A stretch of 64,000 bases of DNA from Rhizobium sp. RCAM05350 (GTDB lineage: Bacteria > Pseudomonadota > Alphaproteobacteria > Rhizobiales > Rhizobiaceae), in NCBI GenBank assembly GCA_024426085.1, contig CP087974.1, forward strand, positions 4,382,001-4,446,000, given 5' to 3'. This document shows, piece after piece, positions 30,580 through 39,800 of this stretch. Numbering within the stretch: the stretch's first letter is position 1; every line of letters starts with the position of its first letter. A program made the translations under genes and the position numbers. The notes under the pieces are model-generated. The model was given only the letters and a program-made list of their open reading frames with translations, had not been told where the DNA came from and made no database searches.

Positions 30580-32171
30580 TCAATTGTCGAACCAGACGCG
30601 GTTTGCCACATAGCCGTTCGAAAGATCATTGCCGATATCGTGGACAAAACCCTTCAGCGAGGTCGAGGCGGCGTTCACATAGTCGTTGAAGACCGGCAGG
30701 ATGAGGCCGCCTTCGTCCCGCACCGTCAGCGCCATCGTGCGATAGAGGTCCTTGCGCTTGGTCTCGTCGAGCTCGGAGCGTGCCTGCAGCAGAAGCTTGT
30801 CGAAGTCATCGCGCTTGAAGCGGGTGTCGTTCCATTCGGCAGTGGAGAGGTAGGAAGTCGAATAGCGCGAATCCTGCGTCGGGCGGCCACCCCAGTAGGA
30901 GGCGCAGAACGGCTGGACGTTCCAGACATTCGTCCAGTAGCCGTCTTCCGGCTCGCGCTGGACCTCAATCTGAATGCCGGCTTTGCTGGCGCTTTCCCTG
31001 AAACAGCACGGCGGCATCGACGGCGCCGGCAAAGGCGGCGTCCGAGGTGCGCAGCGGGATCGGCCGATCGTGGCCGGATTTCTTGTAGTGAAATGCCGCC
31101 TTGTCCGGGTCATAGGCGCGCTGTTCGATCCCCTCGGGCGCCAGCGCATAGTTTTCGTTGACCGGATAGTCATTGCCGAGCTTGCCGTAGCCGCCAAGGA
31201 TGCGGTCGAGAATGGCCTGGCGGTCGATGGCGTATTTCAGCGCCAGCCGTAGGTCGTTATTATCGAACGGCGCAGTGTCGCAATGCATCAGGAAACTGTA
31301 GAAGCCCTTGCCTGCTGTCTTGAGGATCTCAACCTTCGGCGCACGCTTGAGCATCGGAACCGTCTTCGGATCGATGTTGTTGATGAAATGCACCTGGCCG
31401 GAGGCCAGCGCTGCGACGCGTGCGGTGTTGTCGTTCATGACGATGATCTCGACACTATCGACGAAGCCGCGATCCGAACGCCAGTCGGCGGTGTTCTTTT
31501 CGAAGGTGGCGCGCAGGCCGGCCTCATAGCCAACAAGCTTGTAGGGGCCGGTGCCGATTGTCGAGGTCGGGTTGCTGACGCCGCCGCCCGGCTGGATGAT
31601 CAGGTGGTAATCGGTCAGGATCAGTGGCAGATCGGCATTGCCTTCGGTGAGCGTCAGGACGAGGTCGCCGGCCTTGTCCTCGATCGTCTTGATCGAGCGC
31701 ATCAGACCGAGCGCGCCGGACTTTGAGCCTTCATCGGCATGGCGCTTCAGGGTGGCGATAACGTCGGCCATCGTCAGCGGGCTGCCATCGTGGAACGTCA
31801 CGCCGCTGCGCAGCTTGAATGTCCATACCGATGCGTCAGGAGACGGGGTCCAGGATTCGGCCAGGGGAAGGCAGGGCTGCGCCCGTTTTGGGATCGGACT
31901 CAACCAGCGTGTCGCCCCAGAGATGGCCGATGGTGAACAGCACGGAACCGCTATATGTGGCCGGATCGAGCGAGTCGGTGGTGGCGCCGCCCTTGAGGCC
32001 GAGCTTCAGGTGACCGCCGCGTTTGGGCTCTTCCGCGTGGGCCTTGCCGGCGATCAATGTGCCGGAGAGGCCGGCGGCGAGACCGAGCGCTACCGTGCCG
32101 CCGAGGAAGGTCCGGCGATTGACCTCGCTGTTGGCAATCAGACTGTCGGGCTTCTGGGTGAAATCACGCAT
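30580..32171 (-). CDS. Peptide/nickel-type ABC binding protein (family 5), frame broken
   Basis: Periplasmic binding protein of the DppA/OppA class. A twin-arginine-like leader (VNRRTFLGGTVALGLAAGLS) is followed by EPKRGGHLKLGLKGGATTDS, TFKLRSGVTFHDGSPLT, ASGQVHFINNIDPKTVPML and EDGYWTNVWNVQPF. About 530 codons. Indels near 31000 and 31855. A close paralogue lies at 37112-38700. It forms a unit with the downstream hydrolase and probably shares the ATPase and permeases at 33562-37112. The ligand is unknown. Confidence 0.84.
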
Positions 32172-32239
32172 TCGCTGTTCCCTTTATCTCTGGTTTTTCA
32201 CGAGGAAGCGTAGCGGTAAACGTGTCGAGCACAATTTCA

Positions 32240-32271
32240 TGACTTGACGCTGATTGACGTGACTTTACGCT
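32240..32271. promoter_or_regulatory. Two direct repeats, candidate operator
   Basis: TGACTTGACGCT and TGACTTTACGCT, 20 bp apart from start to start (two helical turns), in the gap between the binding-protein gene and the divergent HTH regulator. The arrangement suits cooperative binding by a dimer, probably the regulator itself. Confidence 0.5.
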
Positions 32272-32297
32272 ATGCAAAATTCCAAAAGGAACTGTCC

Positions 32298-33093
32298 GTG
32301 CCCAACATCGATGCTTTTACAGAAAACCTGCGCTTTGCCTGCGCCACGCGGCCGTCGATCTCGCAGATTTGCCGGGAGATCGGCATCAATCGTCAACAAT
32401 TCAACCGCTATATTTCCGGCGAGGCCCGACCATCGGCGCATAACCTTGCCCGTATCGCGGCGTTCTTCGGCGTCGGGTCCCAGGATTTTTCGCTTGCCGC
32501 GCCCGTGTTCCAAACACGCATGACGCGTCCGGACCAGCGCCGGGTCGATGGCGGGCTGCTTCTGGAGGGGCTGCCGGGCGATCTGCCGTCGCTTCGCCGG
32601 CATCTGGGCTACTTCCAGACCTATCATCTTTCGCCGTCATGGCCCGGCCTTGTCGTCTGCTCCTGTGCCCGGTTGCTGGGGGAAAACGGCTCCGTTCACG
32701 TCAAGTCGATCGAGCGTATCCGCGATGCGGCCCATGAGATCCGGCAATATTCGAAATATATCGGGCTTGCAGCCTTCCTGCGAAACCGCATTTTCATCAC
32801 CGAGCGCAGCGTCAGCAGGCAGCCGATGATGTCACAGACGATCCTGATGCCGTTTGAGGTTCATCAGCGTGTCTATCTGCGTGGCATCACCATGGGGGTT
32901 TCTTGGCGTAAGGAAAACCTGCCCTATGCCTCGTGGGTCATCTGGCGCCATCTCGGTACCAATCCCGACAAGCGTCAGGTCCTGTCTCGCTGCAGGGGTG
33001 CTGCCGGAAAACTCGCGGCAATTGCCGGCAACAGTGCGCGGCTATCTCGAAGCGCCGTCGTCCGGCATTCTGTCCGTCCCGGAAAATTTCTGA
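32298..33093 (+). CDS. Helix-turn-helix (XRE-like) transcriptional regulator, one frameshift
   Basis: N-terminal lambda-repressor-like HTH (CATRPSISQICREIGINRQQ, FNRYISGEARPSAHNLARIA) followed by a roughly 180-residue domain I do not recognise (PSLRRHLGYFQTYHLSPSWP, YIGLAAFLRNRIFITERSV), probably for effector binding. The GTG start is chosen because AAAAGGAAC lies eight bases upstream; a TTG at 32244 in the same frame is the alternative. One indel near 32990 gives the end SSGILSVPENF. Divergent from the binding-protein/hydrolase pair, its likely target. Confidence 0.75.
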
Positions 33094-33156
33094 GCAACTC
33101 GTCGCACTGTAGCCCGTTTCGTCATAGGATCTGAGCGACGCAAACGGGAGGATGTG

Positions 33157-33501
33157 ATGATGTCGAAGGCCGTTGTTGCTGCATTAGCGCTGCTTGGCTT
33201 TTCCGCTTTGCCGGTTCTTGCCGAAGATGCACCACCTTCGCCGCTTGCCGGCTGTGCGATGTCCGGTGCATCCAGTGTCTTCATCGGCGGTGCGCCGGCA
33301 TTGAGACTGTCGGATGTGGTCAATTGCCCGGCCGATCTTTATGAAATCGTTCCAGGCATCATGATCGAGGGGCAGCCGCTGGTTCGGGTCCGTTCCGGAT
33401 CATCCGAAAAAGCCGATTGCGCCGCCAAAGGTGAAACGACGGTCACGGCAAACAACCAGCCGACACAGCGGCTCGGCGACGTCAACTGTACCACCAAGTG
33501 A
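33157..33501 (+). CDS. Small secreted protein with PAAR-like repeats
   Basis: 114 residues. Clear signal peptide (MSKAVVAALALLGFSALPVL AEDA). The mature part has two PAAR-like stretches: VFIGGAPALRLSDVVNCP and TANNQPTQRLGDVNC. PAAR proteins sharpen the tip of type VI secretion spikes but normally lack a signal peptide, so this is more likely an isolated periplasmic or secreted relative. Ribosome-binding site GGGAGG six bases before the ATG. The frame is intact. No type VI genes are nearby. Function unknown. Confidence 0.62.
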   Translation: MMSKAVVAALALLGFSALPVLAEDAPPSPLAGCAMSGASSVFIGGAPALRLSDVVNCPADLYEIVPGIMIEGQPLVRVRSGSSEKADCAAKGETTVTANNQPTQRLGDVNCTTK

Positions 33502-33520
33502 ACGGCTGATGGTGATTCCC

Positions 33521-33554
33521 TCCCTTCAACGGGTGCGTGAAGGGAAGGTTTTTT
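33521..33554 (+). terminator. Rho-independent terminator
   Basis: TCCCTTCA and TGAAGGGA form an 8-bp stem with a 9-base loop, followed by AGG and six T. It closes the small secreted-protein gene and lies just before the convergent transporter operon. Confidence 0.8.
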
Positions 33555-33561
33555 CGTTTGG

Positions 33562-35191
33562 TTAGTTGCCGGCGCTTTCCATCTTGCGGGTCGTCAGAAC
33601 CTTTTCCAGCCAGCCGATTTCCATTTCCGGAACCGACTTCAAAAGCAGATCGGTATAGTCGTCGAACGGAGGCGAGAGGACTTTGGACTTTGGCCTGAAG
33701 CGCACCAGCTTGCCGCGGTGCATGACTGCGACACTGTCCACGATCGCTCGAACGATGGCGATGTCGTGGGTGATAAAGACATAGGAAACAGCGGTTTCCT
33801 CCTGAAGTCTCAGAAGCAGATTCAAGATGCCTTCCGCCACCAGCGGATCGAGCGCCGAGGTCGGTTCGTCGCAGAGGATCAGTTCCGGCTTGGCCGCCAA
33901 TGCCCTTGCGATTGCCACGCTGCTTCTGGCCGCCCGACAGCTCGGCCGGATAGCGGTCGAGGAAACGGTCACCCATCTCGATCTGGTCGAGCAGCTGTTT
34001 CACCCGCTCCGTCTTCTTCGCCCCATGCAGGCCGTAGTAGAAGGAGATCGGCCGGCCGATGATATCGCGCACCGTCTGGCGCGGGTTCATCGCGGTGTCA
34101 GCCATCTGGTAGATCATCTGCACGCGGCGAAGCTCTTCCTTGGTGCGCGAACGCAGCGCCTTGGGAAGCTCCTTGCCGTCAAAGGTGATCGTGCCTTCGG
34201 AGGGAGGCAGCAGGCCGGTGATGACGCGGGCGAGCGTCGATTTGCCGGAGCCACTTTCGCCGACGATTGCCAGCGTCTGGCCCTTGGGCAGATGCATCGA
34301 GACGTCATGCAGCACCTTGAAGCCGTTGCCGTAACCGGCGCTGACATGCTCGATCTTCAGGAGCGTGTTGCTCTGGTCCTTGGCTTCCGCCCGTTTGGTC
34401 TGGCGGACGCTGACCAGTGCCCTCGTATAGTCCTCGTTCGGTGCCTCGATGATCTGCTTGGTCGTGCCGTATTCGATGGTCTTGCCGTGGCGCAGCACCA
34501 TGATGTCGTCGGAAATCTGGGCGACGACTGCGAGGTCGTGGGTGATGTAGAGCGCGGCCGTATGCGTCTCTTCGATCGCGTGCTTGATCGCCGCCAGAAC
34601 GTCGATCTGGGTGGTGACGTCAAGCGCCGTGGTCGGCTCATCGAAGACGATCAGCTCCGGGTTTGGGCAAAGCGCCATCGCCGTCATGGCGCGCTGCAGC
34701 TGGCCGCCGGAAACCTGATGCGGGTAGCGTTGCCCAAACGTTTCCGGGTTGGGCAGGCCGAGCACCTTGAAGAGGTAAAGCGCCCGCTTTTCCGCTTCCG
34801 GCCGGGTCATGATCTTGTGGCGCAAGGCCGCCTCGATCACCTGTTCGCCAAGTCTGTGCGCCGGATTGAAGGCGGCGGCGGCCGACTGGGCGACGTAGCA
34901 GACCTTGCAGCCGCGGATGGTGCGGACGCCATCGCGGCCGAGCGTCAGGATGTCCTTGCCGTTGAGCAGGACCTGACCGCCGGTGATCGCAGCACCGCCG
35001 CGGCCATAGGCAAGGGCGGAGAGGCCGATGGTTGACTTGCCGGCGCCGCTTTCGCCGATCAGGCCGAGCACCTTGCCCTTCTGGACGTCGAAGGAGACGT
35101 TTTCGACAAGGGTCACGGTTTTCGGCGGTTCCCCTGGCGGGTAGCTCGTCGCCTCGATCTTCAGATTTTTGACGGAAAGCAGATCAGGCAT
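33562..35191 (-). CDS. ABC transporter ATPase with two nucleotide-binding domains (OppD-OppF fusion type), one frameshift
   Basis: Fused ATPase of a peptide/nickel-type importer. Domain 1: GESGAGKSTIG, VSGGQLQRAMTAMAL, LIVFDEPTTALD, LYITHDLAVVAQ. Domain 2: GESGSGKSTLARVITGL, AELSGGQKQR, then, after an indel near 33930, SSVAIARALAAKPELILCDE and VFITHDIAIVRAIVD. About 543 codons, as in the fused GsiA/YejF type. It overlaps the permease gene upstream by 8 bp and is the last gene of the operon that starts with the carnitine genes or the binding protein. Confidence 0.87.
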
Positions 35192-36011
35192 CGCCGCGTC
35201 CTCCCTTGAGGCTCGAGGTCCGTTTCATCAGCCAGTCGACGACGAGGTTGACGCAAATGGCAAGGCCGGCGATCGCACCGCCCGGTACGAGGGCTGCCGA
35301 AATGCCGAAGATGATGCCGTCCTTGTTGTCCTTGACCATGCCGCCCCAATCGGCTGCCGGCGGCTGGATGCCGAGGCCGAGGAAGGAGAGGGTGGAGAGG
35401 AACAGGATCGAGAAGGCAAAGCGCAGGCCGAATTCGGCCAGTAGAGGGGACAGCGTGTTCGGCAGGATTTCCCTGAAGATGATCCAGCGGGTGCCTTCGC
35501 CGCGAAGACGCGCGGCTTCCACGAACTCCATGACGGCGACGTCAGGCGCGACGGCGCGACCGATGCGGAAGACGCGGGTACTGTCGAGAACCGCCATGAC
35601 CAGGATCAGGATCCAGAGCTGCTGCGGCAGGACGGCCAGCACGACGAGGGCGAAGATCAGCGTCGGGATCGCCATCATCAAATCGTTGAAACGGGAGAAC
35701 AGCTGGTCGATGAAGCCGCCGGTGACGGCTGCCGTGAACGACAGGAGCATGCCGAGCGAGAAGGAGATGACCGTCGCTGCCAAGGCAACGAAGATCGTCG
35801 TTCTTGCTCCGAAGACGAGGCGGGACAGGAGGTCCCGGCCGAGATTGTCGGTGCCGAGCAGGAAGTCGCCGCCCATAGGCAGCCAGATATCGCCGACGAC
35901 GTCGCGTTCGCCGAACGGGGCGATCCAGGGGGCAAAGATGGCGCAGAACAGGGCCAGCGCAATGCCGATCATGCCGACCCAGGCGCTGAGGGGAATGGAA
36001 CTCAATCTCAT
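35184..36011 (-). CDS. ABC transporter permease (DppC/OppC-like)
   Basis: Second permease of the peptide-type importer, 275 residues with an intact frame. N-terminal helix SAWVGMIGIALALFCAIFAP, LLGTDNLGRDLLSRLVFGAR (family motif), EAA-type loop EFVEAARLRGEGTRWIIFRE, LPNTLSPLLAEFGLRFAFSI. It overlaps both neighbours by a few bases, so the operon is translationally coupled. Confidence 0.9.
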   Translation of the reverse strand: MRLSSIPLSAWVGMIGIALALFCAIFAPWIAPFGERDVVGDIWLPMGGDFLLGTDNLGRDLLSRLVFGARTTIFVALAATVISFSLGMLLSFTAAVTGGFIDQLFSRFNDLMMAIPTLIFALVVLAVLPQQLWILILVMAVLDSTRVFRIGRAVAPDVAVMEFVEAARLRGEGTRWIIFREILPNTLSPLLAEFGLRFAFSILFLSTLSFLGLGIQPPAADWGGMVKDNKDGIIFGISAALVPGGAIAGLAICVNLVVDWLMKRTSSLKGGRGDA

Positions 36012-37112
36012 CGTGGGTGCCTCAATCTCGGATTGGCGAGGATGGCGAGAATATCCGCGGCCATGTTGAGGAAAATGTAGAAGGCGGCAAAGATCAGGCC
36101 GCAGGCCTGCACCACCGGCATGTCGCGCACCGTGACCGCATCGACCATGTACTGGCCCATGCCCGGATAAACGAACACCACTTCCACGACGACGACGCCA
36201 ACCACGAGATAGGCGAGGTTGAGCGCGATGACGTTGATGACCGGGGCGACGGCGTTGGGAGCGGCGTGCCGGGCAATGATGCGGAAAGCGCCGAGGCCCT
36301 TGAGCTCCGCCGTTTCGACATAGGCCGACGACATGACGTTAAGGATGGCGGCGCGGGTCATGCGCATCATGTGGGCGAGAACGACCAGCACCAGCGTGGC
36401 AACCGGCAGCGCGATGGCCGAGAGCCGTTCGCCAAAACTCATGCTGTCGTAGACGGTGGCCGGGAAGGTGGCGACGCCCAGCTGAACCGCGAAGAACAGG
36501 ATCAGCAGATAGCCGATGAAGAACTCGGGCAACGAGATCGCCGCCAGCGACACGACGTTGATGATCTTGTCCGGCAACCGGTTTCGATACTGCACGGCCA
36601 GCATGCCGAGCCCGACCGCCAGCGGTATGGAAATGATCGCTGCAAAGAAGGCGAGGAACAGGGAATTTCCTGAGCCGCTTGCCGATCTGTTCGCTGACGG
36701 AGTTCTTGCTGGCCCAGGATTTGCCGAAATCACCCTTGACCGCGCCGCCGAGCCAACTGAGGTAGCGTTCGGTGAGCGGCTTGTCGAGGCCGAGATCCTT
36801 GGTGATGTTTTCAATTGCCTGCGGCGTTGCCGACTGGCCGAGATAGGTGGTGGCGAAATCGCCGGGCAGGGCTTCCACGCCGCCGAAGATCATCAGCGAC
36901 ACGGCAAAAAGCAGACCAACGCTCAACCCCAGGCGCTGGATGATAAGGGCCGCCAAAGGACGGCGCAGGGTGAAACGGCGCCAGAACGTTACAGTGACGA
37001 CACCGGCTGCGGGCGTCACCATCGTTCCGGAAACGGGGGGACTGCGAGAGGCTTTCGCCCCCGCAGCCGGACCCGTTGTGTGCGCCGGACCCGCGATCGG
37101 TCCGCCCGCCAT
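36008..37112 (-). CDS. ABC transporter permease (DppB/OppB-like), one frameshift
   Basis: First permease of the peptide-type importer. Typical N-terminal helix LAALIIQRLGLSVGLLFAVS, then LGLDKPLTERYLSWLGGAVK and GDFGKSW, EAA loop SAYVETAELKGLGAFRIIAR and PNAVAPVINVIALNLAYLVV. About 368 codons with one indel near 36675. The chosen ATG overlaps the stop of the binding-protein gene (TGATG) but gives an unusually long N-terminus of about 45 residues before the first helix, so a later start is possible. Confidence 0.86.
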
Positions 37113-38700
37113 CAGGCGTCGAGCCAGACGCGGGCTGCGACGAACCCGTTCGACATGTCGTTGCCGACGTCGTTGACATAGCCCTTCACCTGCTTGGTGC
37201 TGGCATTCACGAAGTCGTTGAACATTGGCAGGATCAGGCCGCCTTCGTCGCGGACCATCATTGCCATATCTGTGTAGAGTTCCTTGCGCTTGCCGTCATC
37301 CAGTTCCGAACGGGCCTGCAACAGCACCTTGTCGAAGTCGGGACGCAGGAAGCGGGTGTCGTTCCAGTCCGCCGTCGACAGATAGGCGGTGGAATACATC
37401 AGGTCCTGGGTCGGACGGCCGCCCCAGTAGGAGGTCGAGAAAGGCTGCGCGTTCCAGACGTTGGTCCAGTAACCATCGCCCGGCTCGCGCTTGACCTCGA
37501 TCTCGATGCCGGCCTTCTTGGCGCTGTCCTGGTAGAGCACCGCCGCATCGACGGCGCCCGGGAAGGCAACGTCCGACGTGCGCAGCAGAACCGGGCCGCT
37601 ATGGCCGGACTTCTTGTAATGGAAGGCTGCCTTGTCCGGATCGTAGACGCGCTGCTCGATGCTGTCCGGGAACAGGGCGTAGGTCGAATTGATCGGGAAG
37701 TCATTGCCGACCTTGCCGTAGCCTGCCAAGGATCTTCTCGACCATCGTTTCGCGGTCCATGGCGTATTTCAAGGACAGGCGCAGATCGTTGTTGTCGAAG
37801 GGTGCTGTGTTGCAATGCATGATGAAGACGTAGTGACCGCGGCCCGAGGTCGAGAGGATTTCGACATTCGGCGCACGCTTCAGCAAGCCGACCGTCTTTG
37901 GATCGACGCGGTTAATGAAGTGTACCTGACCGGACGAAAGTGCTGCCATGCGTGCCGTTGCGTCGTTCATAACGATGATTTCGACGGAATCGACGAAGCC
38001 GCGATCCGTGCGCCAATATTCCGGGAACTTTTCGAAGGTCGCTCGGACGCCGGGCTCCCAGCTCATCATCTTGTACGGACCGGTGCCGATCGCGGCATCC
38101 GGATCGTCCAGGCCACCGTTCGGCTGGATGACGAGGTGGTAGGCGCTGAGCAGCAACGGCATGTCGGCGTTGCCTTCGTTCAGGGTCACCACCAGATTGC
38201 CGCCGTCGGCCTTGACTTCCTTGATCGACTTCATGACGCCAAGGGCGCCGGACTCGGACTTTTCGTCTGAGTGACGCTTCAGCGTTGCGACGACGTCATC
38301 GGCGGTCAGGTCCTTGCCGTTGTGGAACTTGACGCCGCTGCGGATCTTGAAGGTCCAGGTGACGGCATCCTTCGATGGTTCCCAGGATTCGGCCAGTGAC
38401 GGGATTGGCGCACCCGTGAACGGGTCGGATTCGACCAGCAGGTCGCCCCAGGTATGGCTGGCGACGAACGTGACCTGCGACAGGTTCTTGCCCGGATCCT
38501 TGCTGTCGGTAGCCGAGCCGCCTTCGAGGCCGAGCTTCAGATGGCCGCCCTTTTCGGCTCCTGAGCCGAGGCACTGGTGGCAAACAGGCGCTTGCGCTGG
38601 ACAGCGCAACGCCTGCAGCCACGGTGCGGCCGATGAATTCACGCCGGTTCATCTTGCCCATCATGACCTGATTGGCGAGGTAGTTCTTGTAATCGCTCAT
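37112..38700 (-). CDS. Peptide/nickel-type ABC binding protein (family 5), frame broken
   Basis: Periplasmic binding protein and close paralogue of the one at 30580-32171, with shared blocks such as GGHLKLGLEGGSATDSKDP, ARMAALSSGQVHFINRVDPK and DGYWTNVWNAQPFSTSYWGG. Twin-arginine-like leader MNRREFIGRTVAAGVALSSA. About 529 codons with indels near 37730 and 38575. First gene of the permease/ATPase run. Directly downstream of the carnitine cluster on the same strand, so carnitine, an acylated carnitine or a related compound is a reasonable guess for the ligand. Confidence 0.85.
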
Positions 38701-39011
38701 TCCCCTGTTCCCTTTGTTATGGCTTTTCGCCGTTTTTCATTATTGTTGTTCGATCGTTGTCGATCAGGTGGTTGCTAGAATGCATGCCCGAAGGCAGCGA
38801 TGCCAGTCAATTTCATGGATTGGTCTGCCACGATCAAAAGCCTTTCCAAAAAGGGGCGTTCCGCTGCCGAAATACCCGTTAAAATTAATGGTATCGTCTC
38901 AGTAGTACTCTGTAATCACATAAAAATTCTGCCGTTATCATAAGTCAGGCTTATGGTACTCCAACGCAAAGAGCCGGCCTGGTTTTCCAATCGGCAAACG
39001 CTTCCCGGCTG
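38701..39011. other. Intergenic region with a 17-bp palindrome
   Basis: No gene seen. It is richer in A+T than its surroundings and probably holds the promoter of the transporter operon. CATAAG-TCAGG-CTTATG at 38939-38955 is a perfect inverted repeat that could be an operator. Confidence 0.5.
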
Positions 39012-39795
39012 TTATTTTCCCTTCCAGACGGGATCGCGTTTTTCCGAAAATGCCCGTGCGCCTTCCAATTGGTCTTCACTGAATAGAGGATGTCGACCGT
39101 CTTGAACTGGCGTTTGGTGATCTTGTTCATCGTCGTCTGGAAATCCTCGCCTTCGGCAGCACGGACCACTTCCTTGATCGCGGCATAAACCAGCGGCGGT
39201 CCGCTTTCGAGCAGGCGGGCGAGCTCCCAGGCACGCTCCATCAGCTTAGTCGTGGGCAGAATCTCGTTGACGAAGCCCCAGCGGTGCGCCTCGGTCGCAT
39301 CCAGCCAGCGGCCGGTGAACAGCATGTCCATGGCGATGTGATAGGGGATGCGCTTGGGCAGCTTGATTGAGGCGGCGTCGGCGACGGTGCCCGAGCGGGA
39401 TTTCCGGCAGGGCGAAGGTCGCGTGTTCGGCGGCGAGGATCATGTCGGTCGACAGGGCGATTTCCAGGCCACCGCCGCAGCAGATACCGTTAATGGCTGC
39501 GATAACCGGCTTGTTGAGGTCGCGCAGTTCCTGCATGCCGCCGAAACCGCCGATGCCATAATCGCCGTCGACGGCGTCGCCACCGGCCGCCGCCTTCGGA
39601 TCCCATCCTGGACAGAAGAATTTTTCACCGGCGCCCGTGATGATCGCCACGCGCAACGTTTCGTCATCGTGAAATCGCCAAAGATTTCGCCCATGATGCG
39701 GCTGGTCACCAGATCGATCGCGTTGGCCTTCGGCCGATCGATGGTGACTTCGAGAATGCCGCCTTCATGCGGCGTGTTCTGATAGGTCCGGTCAT
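39012..39795 (-). CDS. caiD: Carnitinyl-CoA dehydratase / enoyl-CoA hydratase (CaiD-like), frame broken
   Basis: Crotonase-fold enzyme. Close to E. coli CaiD, which interconverts crotonobetainyl-CoA and carnitinyl-CoA: LRVAIITGAGEKFFCPGWDP, IGGFGGMQELRDLNKPVIAA, INGICCGGGLEIALSTDMIL, and, after an indel near 39080, the ending EDQLEGARAFSEKRDPVWKG. About 261 codons, the same length as E. coli CaiD. Further indels near 39395, 39660 and 39780 (within the first 15 codons). It starts 5 bp after the CoA-ligase stop. It could help racemise D-carnitine through the CoA ester. Confidence 0.85.
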
Positions 39796-39800
39796 AGGCG

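Noticed and set aside
33157..33501. Type VI secretion component
   Set aside because: The PAAR-like protein has a signal peptide and no type VI genes are in the window.
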